A stretch of 30,791 nucleotides of DNA, from contig JBJHBT010000043.1 of assembly GCA_050485645.1 (NCBI GenBank), positions 1 through 30,791 of the forward strand, written 5' to 3'. A program made the position numbers and the translations under genes. The notes under the pieces were generated by a model. The model saw only the letters and a program-made list of their open reading frames with translations, made no database searches and was not told where the DNA came from. Shown here piece by piece: positions 15,800 to 23,539 of the stretch (its first letter is position 1; each line of letters opens with the position of its first letter). Source of the stretch: JBJHBP01 sp050485645 (lineage in GTDB: Bacteria; Pseudomonadota; Gammaproteobacteria; Steroidobacterales; Rariloculaceae).

Positions 15800-16762
15800 A
15801 TGGCCGATACCTCGCTTCGCCTGCTGCGCCTGCTCACGCTGCTGCAGTCCCGCCGTTACTGGCCCGGCCCGGATCTGGCCACGCGGCTGGACGTGACGGC
15901 GCGCACGCTGCGACGCGACGTGGATCGTCTGCGCAGTCTGGGCTATCCGGTGCAGTCCAGCTCAGGACCTGCCGGCGGCTATGCGCTGAGCGCGGGCAAG
16001 GCGCTGCCGCCGCTGATGCTGGAGGACGACGAAGTGCTCGCGGTGGTGATGGGGTTGCGCCTGGCGGGCATCGGGGCGGGATCCGGCATGGAGGAAGCGG
16101 GTCTGCGGGCACTGACCAAGCTGGAACAGGTGATGCCCACGCGCCTTCGCCAGCGCACGCGCGGGCTACACGGCGCGTTCTCACCGCTGGGCATGGCCGG
16201 CCCTGCCGTGGATGCGGATCGACTCAGCACGCTGGCCAACGCCTGCCGCGACCAGGTGCGCGTTGCGTTCGATTACGAATCCAGGGACGGGGAGCGCAGC
16301 CACCGCGAAGTGGAACCGCATGCGCTGGTCAGTGGTGGTGCACGCTGGTATCTGGCCGCGTGGGACGTGGATCGCGCCGACTGGCGCACCTTCCGCGTGG
16401 ATCGCATCGACGGCCGCATTGCAATCGGCCAGCGTTTCCTGCCCAGACCCCTGCCCGGCGGCAACGCGGCGGCCTACGTATCGAAGTCCGTGGCCAGCAC
16501 GCAGTACCCCGTGCAGGCGCGACTGATCCTGGCTGCTCCGCTGGCAACAATGCAACAGTACATCTCGCCGCTGGCCGGGCAGCTCACGCGCGTGGACGAC
16601 AGCCACTGCCTGCTCGAGTGCGGTGCGAGTTCCGCCGAATGGATCGCCGCGCATCTGGCCGCGTTCGATATCGACTTCACGGTGCTGGAACCAGCGCAGC
16701 TACGTGACACCCTGCGGCAGATGGCGCGGCGATTGGTGCGTGCGGCGAAACGTCAGGGATGA
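15800..16762 (+). CDS. YafY/PafC-type transcriptional regulator with WYL domain
   Basis: 320 residues. An N-terminal HTH_11 helix-turn-helix is clear (LLRLLTLLQSRRYWPGPDLATRLDVTARTLRRDVDRLRSLGYPVQ). The WYL domain follows (about residues 140-220) with HREVEPHALVSGGARWYLAAWDVDRADWRTFRVDRIDG, carrying the WYL triad as WYLAA, and a WCX C-terminal domain. Proteins of this type sense ligands, often nucleic acids or small metabolites, and frequently control neighbouring detoxification enzymes. ATG 15800 has no Shine-Dalgarno; a palindrome occupies that place. Confidence 0.88.
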   Translation: MADTSLRLLRLLTLLQSRRYWPGPDLATRLDVTARTLRRDVDRLRSLGYPVQSSSGPAGGYALSAGKALPPLMLEDDEVLAVVMGLRLAGIGAGSGMEEAGLRALTKLEQVMPTRLRQRTRGLHGAFSPLGMAGPAVDADRLSTLANACRDQVRVAFDYESRDGERSHREVEPHALVSGGARWYLAAWDVDRADWRTFRVDRIDGRIAIGQRFLPRPLPGGNAAAYVSKSVASTQYPVQARLILAAPLATMQQYISPLAGQLTRVDDSHCLLECGASSAEWIAAHLAAFDIDFTVLEPAQLRDTLRQMARRLVRAAKRQG

Positions 16763-16845
16763 CGATTCCGCGGAATCTTCTCGAAATCACTTGAAGGAGA
16801 GGGCGTAGGTGAGCCTTCGGTGCCAAAAGCGATCTGTGCGCTCGT

Positions 16846-16884
16846 TTGAGGGTCAACATATTGACGCTATAACGTCGTGACGTT
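16846..16884 (+). promoter_or_regulatory. Promoter and operators of the toxin-antitoxin pair
   Basis: TTGAGG (16846-16851) and TATAAC (16868-16873) are separated by 16 bp. Two inverted repeats lie on the promoter: GTCAA-CATA-TTGAC (16852-16865) in the spacer and AACGTC-GT-GACGTT (16871-16884) over the -10 and start point. Ribbon-helix-helix antitoxins bind such pairs of short palindromes to repress themselves. Confidence 0.6.
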
Positions 16885-16895
16885 AAGGTGCCGTG

Positions 16896-17132
16896 ATGAC
16901 TTCCCAGACCTCGAAACGCGCAACGGTCTACTTCGAGCCGGCACTGCATCAGGCGGTGCGGCTCAAGGCGGCCCAGACCGATCGATCAATCTCCGACATC
17001 GTGAACGACGCCGTCCGTATGGCGTTGCGTGAGGATCAGGAAGATCTGCAGGCGTTTGAGGATCGGGTCGCGGAACCGGTCATGTCTTACGAGGCGCTGC
17101 TGAAGGACCTCAAAGCGCATGGCAAGCTATGA
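16896..17132 (+). CDS. Ribbon-helix-helix antitoxin (RelB/CopG-like)
   Basis: 78 residues from ATG 16896, with AAGGTG upstream; GTG 16893 is equally in frame. The N-terminal ribbon-helix-helix is clear (KRATVYFEPALHQAVRLKAAQTDRSISDIVNDAVRMAL). The acidic C-terminal half (EDQEDLQAFEDRVAEPVMSYEALLKDLKAHGKL) has the form of a toxin-wrapping tail. It overlaps the toxin gene by 14 bp, so production is coupled. Repressor of its own promoter and neutraliser of the toxin by family analogy. Confidence 0.88.
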   Translation: MTSQTSKRATVYFEPALHQAVRLKAAQTDRSISDIVNDAVRMALREDQEDLQAFEDRVAEPVMSYEALLKDLKAHGKL

Positions 17133-17376
17133 GCTTGTCATCAAGCGGTCTGTAGCCAAAGATCTCCGCGGCATCCCCAGGCAGGACGTCAAACGGATTC
17201 TGCGGCGCATCCAGATGCTTGCCGCAGATCCCCGTCCGCCTGGCTGTGAAAAGCTCTCCGGCCGCGAACGGTATCGGATTCGCCAGGGACTTTACCGCGT
17301 GCTTTACGAAATCAACGATCGGCGGGTGGTTGTCATCATCGTCAAGGTTGCGAAGCGGGACGCTGCGTACCGATAG
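17119..17376 (+). CDS. RelE/ParE-family toxin
   Basis: 85 residues with the compact, basic RelE fold: YELVIKRSVAKDLRGIPRQDVKRILRRIQMLAADPRPPGCEKLSGRERYRIRQGLYRVLYEINDRRVVVIIVKVAKRDAAYR. The strings KLSGRERYRIRQGLYRVLYEI and KVAKRDAAYR are typical of the mRNA-cleaving RelE type rather than the gyrase-poisoning ParE type, but the distinction is not certain. It is intact and paired with the antitoxin just upstream. Confidence 0.88.
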   Translation: MASYELVIKRSVAKDLRGIPRQDVKRILRRIQMLAADPRPPGCEKLSGRERYRIRQGLYRVLYEINDRRVVVIIVKVAKRDAAYR

Positions 17377-17400
17377 CACTGTTAGCGCCCGCGTTCGTCC

Positions 17401-17904
17401 TCACCGCCCGTTCTGCATCAACGCAACCAGCTGATCCAGCGCCGCCCCCCAACCTTCGTGGAAGCCCAATTCCGCATGCCTGTGTGCGCCGGCAGCGTCC
17501 GGATGGATCGCGGTAGCGGTGTACTTCGTACCGCTGCCATGCGGCTCCATCTGGATGATGGCCGAGAACGGCATCTCGTCGGCGTCCTTGGCGCCTGACG
17601 GCATCGTCGGGCGATAGCCAGGCCCGAGCACGGAGGTCCAGGCCAGGCGCCGGTTCTCCACGACCTCGAGGATGCAACCCGGACTCGCGGGCATCACCTC
17701 ACCTTCCGGCGACGCCATCACCGTGAGGAAGATGCCACCGGGGCGCAGGTCGATCTCCACTTCCTGGGTCTTCCATGGCGCGGGCGTGAACCACTGCTTG
17801 AGCAGTTCCGGGCGGGTCCAGGCCGCCCAGACTTTCTCGGGCGGGACCGGCACCACGCGTTCGAGAACGAGGTCGAGATTCGGGTCGATGGGGAATGGCT
17901 TCAT
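17401..17904 (-). CDS. SRPBCC (AHSA1-like) family protein
   Basis: 167 residues with the START-like helix-grip fold: LVLERVVPVPPEKVWAAWTRPELLKQWFTPAPWKTQEVEIDLRPGGIF, and a C-terminal helix with HEGWGAALDQLVALM. Such proteins bind a hydrophobic ligand; the exact role is unknown. Its ATG overlaps the stop of the arsR-type gene (ACATGA) and is preceded by GGAGG. The ArsR-SRPBCC pair is very common in proteobacteria and is probably one autoregulated unit. Confidence 0.88.
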   Translation of the reverse strand: MKPFPIDPNLDLVLERVVPVPPEKVWAAWTRPELLKQWFTPAPWKTQEVEIDLRPGGIFLTVMASPEGEVMPASPGCILEVVENRRLAWTSVLGPGYRPTMPSGAKDADEMPFSAIIQMEPHGSGTKYTATAIHPDAAGAHRHAELGFHEGWGAALDQLVALMQNGR

Positions 17905-18236
17905 GTGGCCTCCGGGTCGGATGTGAGGAAACGGTCGAGCTGATCGAGGCGCCTGGTCCAGAGCGTGCGTTGTTTCTCCAGCCAGTGTTCGGCCTGCTGC
18001 AGGCGCCTTGTCTGCAACCGATAGGTACGCACGCGGCCACTCTTGCGGGAGCGAACCAGCCCGCTGCGCTCCAGCACGCCGAGATGCTGGGCGAAGGACG
18101 GCAGCGCCATGTCGAAGGGGCGGGCCAGGTCGCTCATCGAGGCCGGCCCGCGGGCGAGGCGCTGTACGACAGCCCGGCGGGTCGGGTCGGAGAGTGCCTG
18201 GAACACGTGGTCCAGGGCGTGTTGATGCTTAGGCAT
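17901..18236 (-). CDS. ArsR-family transcriptional regulator
   Basis: 111 residues. The winged helix-turn-helix is typical of the SRPBCC-linked ArsR group: VFQALSDPTRRAVVQRLARGPASMSDLARPFDMALPSFAQHLGVLERSGLVRSRKSGRVRTYRL, followed by a helical tail rich in Arg (LEKQRTLWTRRLDQLDRFL). No metal-binding Cys pattern is present. ATG 18236 was chosen because a near-consensus promoter ends about seven bases upstream, so the mRNA probably begins at or next to this ATG. An upstream ATG at 18272 would lie within the promoter. Confidence 0.88.
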   Translation of the reverse strand: MPKHQHALDHVFQALSDPTRRAVVQRLARGPASMSDLARPFDMALPSFAQHLGVLERSGLVRSRKSGRVRTYRLQTRRLQQAEHWLEKQRTLWTRRLDQLDRFLTSDPEAT

Positions 18237-18272
18237 GTGCCTAACTATATGGTCGAGTATTGGTTGTGTCAA
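18229..18272 (-). promoter_or_regulatory. Strong sigma70-type promoter and palindromic operator of arsR
   Basis: On the minus strand TTGACA (18272-18267), a 17-bp spacer and TATAGT (18249-18244) form a near-consensus promoter. The start point seven bases on falls at 18236-18237, on the ATG of arsR. A perfect palindrome TTAGGCA-TG-TGCCTAA (18229-18244) touches the -10 and covers the start codon. Binding of ArsR there would block both polymerase and ribosome access. Confidence 0.75.
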
Positions 18273-18317
18273 TGCCTCGCTTTATTCGGCAGGTTAGAGC
18301 AGGAACGCCCTCCGCAC

Positions 18318-19364
18318 CTACATCATTCGGGTCGGTGGAGAAGCGACCACCATCGGCACGCGAAACCTGACGACGGCATCCAGCAGCGGCGTGCGGCGGA
18401 CCTGAAGGTCGAGCCGGCGACGATCGTTCCGCTTCGGGCGCAATGAGATCAGGCCGAAAAAATATGCGAACCGATCCAGAGACCTGAGGGTGTAGCAGCG
18501 ACGCACGGCGTCTTCGGGCGTGCAGTAATGATCCGGCCCAATCTCGTGCAGCGCCATCGGAAAGGCCTGAATGAAAGCATCCTCGTAGAACGACTGGTCA
18601 CGTTCCACGTCGCCGTACCGATGCAACAGATAGAGCGTGAACGCGAAGGACTGCTGAACGATGTGCAGCTGTGGATGCAGGTCCGAGTAGGTCCAGTTGA
18701 ACTTCGTCGTGAAGACTCTCAGCAGGGGGGGATACAGGGCGCAGGCGCCGGCGTTCTTGATTAATTGCCGCGCCTTCGCGGTGAGCACGAAGCGGCCTTT
18801 GAGCTTGCGCACCAGCCCGGCCATCACGGCGACGATGCGCATCACGTGCAGATCGAAAAAATCCGGCTCGGTGTTAACGCCTCTTAACATCGCGATCTCC
18901 GAGAAGCCTTCCTTGCCCCGACAGGCCTGCGCGGCCTCCTGACAGAACCTGCGCGGCAGATTGCCCGTGGCCGTCGCCTTCAGGCCGTCATCACCGATCG
19001 CCTCGATCAGCAGATTCAGCAGCGTCATCACCGGCGCCTCGGGTGTGACGTCCAGCCGATCGGCAAAGGCGAGCAGCTCGGGTATCTCGTAGGGGAAGCT
19101 CAGCATGCGCTGCATCTGTTCGGTAGACAGGCCCTGGAATTCGTCCAGCGGTCGCTGGTTGCGACTGTGCATGAACTCGTTGGCAAAGGCCTGCACTTCT
19201 TCCATGGTTTCGAACTGAAATTCGCTCATGGCGCGCTTAAGCTCGGCGGCGACTTCCGACGCGGGGCTGGGCGCGTCGGCGCTGCTGCCGGCGTTCAAGC
19301 AGCAGTGCTTGTACTTGCGTCCGCTGCCGCAGGGACAGGGGTCGTTGCGCCCGGGCTGGGTCAT
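18318..19364 (-). CDS. SEC-C motif protein of unknown function
   Basis: 348 residues. Residues 8-22 hold a SEC-C zinc motif (DPCPCGSGRKYKHCC), as at the C-terminus of SecA, here at the N-terminus. The rest is helical with no motif I recognise, apart from a short basic stretch RPKRNDRRRLDLQVRR near the C-terminus. SEC-C modules bind zinc and often mediate ribosome or protein contacts. ATG 19364 overlaps the stop of the DUF2269 gene by four bases, so it is the last gene of that operon. Confidence 0.78.
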   Translation of the reverse strand: MTQPGRNDPCPCGSGRKYKHCCLNAGSSADAPSPASEVAAELKRAMSEFQFETMEEVQAFANEFMHSRNQRPLDEFQGLSTEQMQRMLSFPYEIPELLAFADRLDVTPEAPVMTLLNLLIEAIGDDGLKATATGNLPRRFCQEAAQACRGKEGFSEIAMLRGVNTEPDFFDLHVMRIVAVMAGLVRKLKGRFVLTAKARQLIKNAGACALYPPLLRVFTTKFNWTYSDLHPQLHIVQQSFAFTLYLLHRYGDVERDQSFYEDAFIQAFPMALHEIGPDHYCTPEDAVRRCYTLRSLDRFAYFFGLISLRPKRNDRRRLDLQVRRTPLLDAVVRFRVPMVVASPPTRMM

Positions 19365-19846
19365 GTGAAGACACTAAAGTGTGGCTTTGTGATCATGAGC
19401 CAAAGTATACCGAGCACGGCCGCGAACGCCGGAACTCCGCAGGCGAACCAAGCCCGAAAAAGGCGACGATAGCTCTCCGGCAGCGCGCGCTGTTCGCGCA
19501 CGGCTTGCCGGGCGAGGTCGCGCATCCGGATCTGCATGTGCACCACAGGAAGCCAGAATGCGCCGGTGATCGCGTACAGGATCAGCGACAGCCCGATCCA
19601 GCCGTCGAGGATCGGATAGCCTACGAAGCGTGCGAGCAGCACGCCCGTCATCGGCTGCACGACGACAGCCATGGCCGTGAACACGAAATCCGCCAGTACG
19701 ACAATCGATGCGACGCCGGCAATGACGGTGGGATCGCCACGTCGATGCGCGATCAACATGAAGAATGCAATGCCGGCACCAGTGCCGAGCAGCACGGCCG
19801 CACCAAGAAAGTGAAGGAAGAGCAGCCCATGGTAATACAACGTCAC
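19361..19846 (-). CDS. DUF2269 family membrane protein
   Basis: 161 residues with four membrane segments (LYYHGLLFLHFLGAAVLLGTGAGIAFFMLIAHRR; VASIVVLADFVFTAMAVVVQPMTGVLLA; WIGLSLILYAITGAFWLPVVHMQ; LFRAWFACGVPAFAAVLGILWLMI). DUF2269 proteins are uncharacterised and recur beside DoxX-like and SDR genes. The start is GTG 19846, four bases after the SDR stop, with AGGTGA upstream. The conserved-looking HFLGA and QPMTG strings support a real gene. Confidence 0.82.
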   Translation of the reverse strand: MTLYYHGLLFLHFLGAAVLLGTGAGIAFFMLIAHRRGDPTVIAGVASIVVLADFVFTAMAVVVQPMTGVLLARFVGYPILDGWIGLSLILYAITGAFWLPVVHMQIRMRDLARQAVREQRALPESYRRLFRAWFACGVPAFAAVLGILWLMITKPHFSVFT

Positions 19847-19850
19847 GCCG

Positions 19851-21134
19851 TCACCTGTCCGGTAGCAGCGCCAATGCGACGAGGTTGAGTACCATGATGG
19901 GCAGGATCTTCGTCATCGTGCCGAGCGAGTCGGCCCAGAGCGCGGGCCACAGTATCGTTCCGGCCACGAGATAGAAGACCGACACGGCAAGCGCCGCCCA
20001 CAGCGCAAACCGCGACCAGCGCCTGACGATAATGCCGAAGCCGATTGCGATGTCGGCCAGCGCGGCGGCCACCACGCTCGGCAACGCGAAGGTGCCGACT
20101 CCGGCTGAAGCCATAAAGGCAACGCCCTGTTCCCTACCCGGTCCCAGCGCAACGAAGCCGGTCGCGATCCAGAACACGGCAAGGATCACCAGAACCAGCG
20201 GCTTGAGCAGATAAAGGCGCGAAAACCAGCGTTCCTGCACCGACGCGGGCTCCGCGTTCAGTGCGGCCGTGAGTGACTTCGGCTTAATGCCTGTCATCCG
20301 CATCCAGGGACCGGCATCACCCGTTGCGCCCCGGGCGAGCTCGCGGCGGGCAGTGCTGCGAATCGGAGCGCGCCATCCCAGCCATCCGGCCAGATCGCCA
20401 ACACGGTACGCGAGGGCGAACGTCCATCGCGGAAGGCGAATCCTGCGCGGCTCGCCCAACCCGAGCCAGCGCCGGTAGACCAACACGACATCGGCAAACT
20501 CGAGCCGCTCCGGTCCGGCTACATCCAGCGCCACACGCGCCGGGGCTGCCGGATCGAGAAAATACAGTACCGTGCTGATAAGGTCATCGAGCTGCACGAC
20601 CTGGATCCTGCCCGCCTCGGGAATCTCGGGCAGCAGCGGCAACGACGCGAGGCCACGCAGCAGCGCGCTACCCCCATAAGCGGCTCGACCCACGACCACC
20701 GAAGGGCGCAGCAGGACCCAGTCGAGATCGAGATCCGTCAGTACGGCCTCGCCGGCCTTCTTACTCGACGAAAAGGGAGTCAGCGAACCACGATCCACGC
20801 CTATGGCCGATACGTGCACGATACGGCGCACGTTCGCTGCTTCGCAGGCGCGATAGATTGCGGAAACAGCGTCTACATGCACCGCATGGGCATCGTCGCC
20901 GGGCCCGTCCTGCAGCACGCCGGCCGCGTTGACGATGGCGTCGACGCCATCAAGGTGCGATCGCCAGATTTCCGGCTCCGTCGCCTGCGCGAGATCGATT
21001 TTCAGGCACGTGATACCGGGCCGGTCAGCGAGTCCGCGACGCGCGACTCCAACCACGTCGTGGCCGACCGCTAAAAGACGGGCGCACACCGCCGAGCCGA
21101 TGAAACCGTTCGCGCCGAGTACCATGACGCGCAT
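19851..21134 (-). CDS. SDR/NAD(P)-binding protein fused to a DoxX-like membrane domain
   Basis: 427 residues with two parts. Residues 1-about 290 are an extended short-chain dehydrogenase: GANGFIGSAVCARLL (nucleotide-binding glycines), LKIDLAQATEPEIWRSHLDGVDAIVNAAGVLQ, and VLLRPSVVVGRAAYGGS. Residues about 300-427 have four membrane segments in DoxX style (VLVILAVFWIATGFVALGP; GVGTFALPSVVAAALADIAIGFGIIVRRW; ALWAALAVSVFYLVAGTILWPALWADSLGTMTKILPIMVLNLVALALL). The usual YxxxK is replaced by SSSKKAGE, so catalytic activity is doubtful. It may bind a quinone or lipid at the membrane. ATG 21134 follows GGGGA. Confidence 0.87.
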   Translation of the reverse strand: MRVMVLGANGFIGSAVCARLLAVGHDVVGVARRGLADRPGITCLKIDLAQATEPEIWRSHLDGVDAIVNAAGVLQDGPGDDAHAVHVDAVSAIYRACEAANVRRIVHVSAIGVDRGSLTPFSSSKKAGEAVLTDLDLDWVLLRPSVVVGRAAYGGSALLRGLASLPLLPEIPEAGRIQVVQLDDLISTVLYFLDPAAPARVALDVAGPERLEFADVVLVYRRWLGLGEPRRIRLPRWTFALAYRVGDLAGWLGWRAPIRSTARRELARGATGDAGPWMRMTGIKPKSLTAALNAEPASVQERWFSRLYLLKPLVLVILAVFWIATGFVALGPGREQGVAFMASAGVGTFALPSVVAAALADIAIGFGIIVRRWSRFALWAALAVSVFYLVAGTILWPALWADSLGTMTKILPIMVLNLVALALLPDR

Positions 21135-21149
21135 GCGTCGTTCCCCTGT

Positions 21150-21396
21150 TTACGGAACCGCGTGGCCGCGACAAACGCGTTGCGGAACGCGATTATGCGC
21201 CAATGATCCGTCCGAAGAGTGCGTCCGCATAGCCGCCGAGAGGCAAGGGCTCGAACTCCACAAGGAAATCGAGATCGCTTTCGTTCCGACGGTAACAGCC
21301 GGAGACCGCAGACCCGAACAGCTCCAGACGCACAGCCTCACGCGGTCTGTCCAGATACTCATGGCCCGTCCGGGTGCCTAGTTCGGAAACGACCAC
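21150..21396 (-). pseudogene. Deleted relic of a MntA-HepT (nucleotidyltransferase-HEPN) module
   Basis: A frame at 21193-21396 contains RLELFGSAVSGCYRRNESDLDFLVEFEPLPLGGYADALFG, nearly the same as residues 24-62 of the intact MntA at 22048-22356. After the stop, the DNA reads on as RIIAFRN, the region of the HEPN partner just before its RX4H motif. The middle, including the rest of MntA and most of HepT, is missing. The relic lies just upstream of the SDR operon and its start overlaps the small gene at 21378-21659. Confidence 0.72.
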
Positions 21397-21659
21397 TGCT
21401 CCCCGGACAAGAGCACGGATTGCCGCACCTCGGCCCGCCTTCGTTCAATTGTCTCGTCCAGCTTGTCGAGGCGAGTAATCACCAGGTCGAGCGCTCGATT
21501 AATGCCCGTCCCGCTCGTCGCGAGTTCCCTGACGAGAACTCCGAGCTCACCGGCGGCCGGGGCATCCCACTCGGCCATCAGAGTCATTACAAGCTCACCC
21601 TTCTCCCCGTCACTCAAAGTCCGGATAAGGTTGGCGATGTCGTCGATCGTACTGACCAT
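21378..21659 (-). CDS. Small hypothetical protein
   Basis: 93 residues: an N-terminal helical part (VSTIDDIANLIRTLSDGEKGELVMTLMAEWD) and a long amphipathic helix (LVITRLDKLDETIERRRAEVRQ) that could be a coiled coil. A good ribosome-binding site, AGGAG, lies eight bases before ATG 21659, which supports translation. I do not recognise the family. It sits between the MntA relic and the intact HepT gene. An antitoxin-like or accessory role is a guess from position only. Confidence 0.5.
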   Translation of the reverse strand: MVSTIDDIANLIRTLSDGEKGELVMTLMAEWDAPAAGELGVLVRELATSGTGINRALDLVITRLDKLDETIERRRAEVRQSVLLSGEQWSFPN

Positions 21660-21719
21660 TGGCTATGCTCCTCTCGCGCTTGTAGCTCCGCCCCAAGCTG
21701 GCCCGCACTTTATGCAGCA

Positions 21720-22058
21720 TCAATTGTTCAACAACGCATCGATTTCCTGGAGTAGCACTGGAAGCTTGGATACAACCACGTCCCACACGAGCAGGTCATC
21801 TACGTCTGCGTAACCATGAATCAAAATGTTGCGGAAAGCGATGATGCGTCGATAATCGGTCATGCGCGAAGCGAGCGCCTGATCGCGTTTCGAGAGCTGT
21901 GTTAATGCCTCACCGATGATTTCGAATTGGCGCTCAACGGCCGATCGGAGCATCGTGTCATTTGAATAGTCCCCGAAAGTCTTGCCCGCCGTGAAGTCGG
22001 TGATCAACCCGGCAGCGTGCCGTGCGTCGTAGAGGTACTTGTTAGCTTCAAGCGGCAT
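21720..22058 (-). CDS. HepT-like HEPN ribonuclease toxin
   Basis: 112 residues, all-helical HEPN domain. The catalytic RX4HXY motif is complete in FRNILIHGYADVDD (Arg 76, His 81, Tyr 83). In the type VII HepT-MntA system the HEPN protein cleaves RNA and is silenced by AMP transfer to that Tyr by the partner nucleotidyltransferase. ATG 22058 overlaps the end of the MntA gene by 11 bp. The frame extends far upstream, but that part is antisense-like in the MntA gene. Confidence 0.88.
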   Translation of the reverse strand: MPLEANKYLYDARHAAGLITDFTAGKTFGDYSNDTMLRSAVERQFEIIGEALTQLSKRDQALASRMTDYRRIIAFRNILIHGYADVDDLLVWDVVVSKLPVLLQEIDALLNN

Positions 22059-22356
22059 ACAACAATGCCTTGTTCGACTCAACCGACTCTTTGAAATACG
22101 GATTTCTGATCGCAGAAGCCACCACAAGATCGACCGGCCTGCCAAACAGTGCCTCCAGCTCTTCAAGCAGGCCGAAGAATGCATCCGCATAACTGCCGAC
22201 AGGCAAGGGCTCGAACTCCACAAGGAAATCGAGGTCGCTTTCGTTCTGACGGTAGAAGCCGGAGACCGCAGACCCGAACAGCTCCAGTCGGCGAACGCCA
22301 TGGCGAAGGCAAATCCGCTCAAGCTCGGCCTTCCGGCTCAGAATTTCATCAAGCAT
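22048..22356 (-). CDS. MntA-like nucleotidyltransferase antitoxin
   Basis: 102 residues, a minimal nucleotidyltransferase domain. The active-site motif GSX10DXD is complete (Gly 28, Ser 29, Asp 41, Asp 43) in LFGSAVSGFYRQNESDLDFLVEF, with a third Asp in RPVDLVVA (Asp 76). It would transfer AMP to the HEPN partner and inactivate it. ATG 22356 was chosen; GAGG lies about 10 bases upstream, and a longer frame to 22398 exists. A partial copy of this gene lies at 21193-21320 with highly similar DNA. Confidence 0.88.
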   Translation of the reverse strand: MLDEILSRKAELERICLRHGVRRLELFGSAVSGFYRQNESDLDFLVEFEPLPVGSYADAFFGLLEELEALFGRPVDLVVASAIRNPYFKESVESNKALLYAA

Positions 22357-22454
22357 GACTGTGAACCTCACTCCGCGGACGACGATACCGCAAGTCACCG
22401 TCGGCGGAAACTCACACCCGCGGACAGATCATCGAGTCGATCTTCGCACTACTC

Positions 22455-22865
22455 TCATTGCCAGACACCCAGAATAACGCCGGACATAGCAAGAGCGACG
22501 ACTGGATAGCCCAGGTCGATCAGGAACAGCCGAAAAGGCCTTCCGGAAAACATGTAGTTATTGAGAGAAACGGTCGCGATCAAACCTACGCTGACCAGAA
22601 GGCCGAACACGAAGCCTTGAACCGCGCCCTGCGTGCCCGCTGCGCCCATCAGCATCGCCAACACGGCGACGGCGACCAGGTAGGTGAGAAAGGCGCCGAC
22701 GTAAAGCAAGGCGTTGCTCTGCCCGCCCGACCTCGAATCCTTGCTGAAACCATTCATCGCCATCCAGGGTCTGGAGAACACGCCGTACCAGATACCCCCC
22801 AGCACAAAGCTCAGCACGGCCGACACGATTACCGCCCACCAGTTGATCAACGTCTGTCCCAGCAT
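22455..22865 (-). CDS. DUF1761 family membrane protein
   Basis: 136 residues with four membrane segments. WWAVIVSAVLSFVLGGIWYGVFSRPWMAMNGF is the typical N-terminal signature of DUF1761, including the WYG and PW motifs. Function unknown. ATG 22865 was chosen because AAAGGGGA lies about eight bases upstream; ATG 22907 is in frame but less likely. Confidence 0.82.
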   Translation of the reverse strand: MLGQTLINWWAVIVSAVLSFVLGGIWYGVFSRPWMAMNGFSKDSRSGGQSNALLYVGAFLTYLVAVAVLAMLMGAAGTQGAVQGFVFGLLVSVGLIATVSLNNYMFSGRPFRLFLIDLGYPVVALAMSGVILGVWQ

Positions 22866-22946
22866 TTCGCGTTCCCCTTTGCTGCTGTTCGTGTCCGATT
22901 GTGTCACGCGAGAGCCGGCGGCCCCGGAGCGGAAAATGCTACGCGA

Positions 22947-23539
22947 TCACTGCTCGCCGAATACCGCCCCCAGGCTGTCGGCGCTCAATATCCGCTCACC
23001 CCAGCGCTCGAGCTGCGCGGTATCGGCCTGCTGGAGACGCGGCCAGACCCAGTCGGGCAGCTCGCCGAAACGCTGGCGCAACATTCGGTGCAGCAGAAGA
23101 GCCTCGCCTTCACGCAGGCCCGTCCGATGGTGTTCCTGCCGGCCTTCCTGCCGAGCGCGCTCGAAATAACTCACCATCAGCTCGTCCTCCTGCGGATGCC
23201 GCTGCTCGAAGAGCCTGCGTTCATTATCATCAAGCCCACCGTAGATGTCGACGAACTCCACGTACTTGGCACGGCGTTCGAAGTTCGGTTCGAGTGCGAG
23301 CAATCCCCGCACAGCCTGGGCGTAGGCGTCGACTTTCTCCTCGACCCCGTCCCACGCCATGTTCGGCAGATTGACCCATGCCACGAGATTCTCACTGTCG
23401 CGATGCAGCCGATACGGAATGTCGGCCAGGCGGCAGGCCAGGTACTCGAACTGCAAAAACGAGTGCCGCTCGCCGCCCAGCGACCACGTCGTCGGCGCGG
23501 AACCGCGATCAGATTCTTGAAGTTCTGGTCATGACTCAT
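22947..23539 (-). pseudogene. Rpn-family nuclease/transposase, internally deleted copy
   Basis: The gene begins at ATG 23539 with MSHDQNFKNLI, a standard start for this PD-(D/E)XK family, then loses homology and frame. From about 23485 a second frame continues as GGERHSFLQFEYLACRLADIP through to the C-terminus FGEQ. The nuclease core between these pieces is gone. The C-terminal part has the family coiled region (YFERARQEGRQE, LREGEALLLHRMLRQRFGELP). Its last about 200 bp are nearly identical to the end of the intact copy at 25111-26073, making a direct repeat. The C-terminal piece alone keeps an open frame from 23456. Confidence 0.72.
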
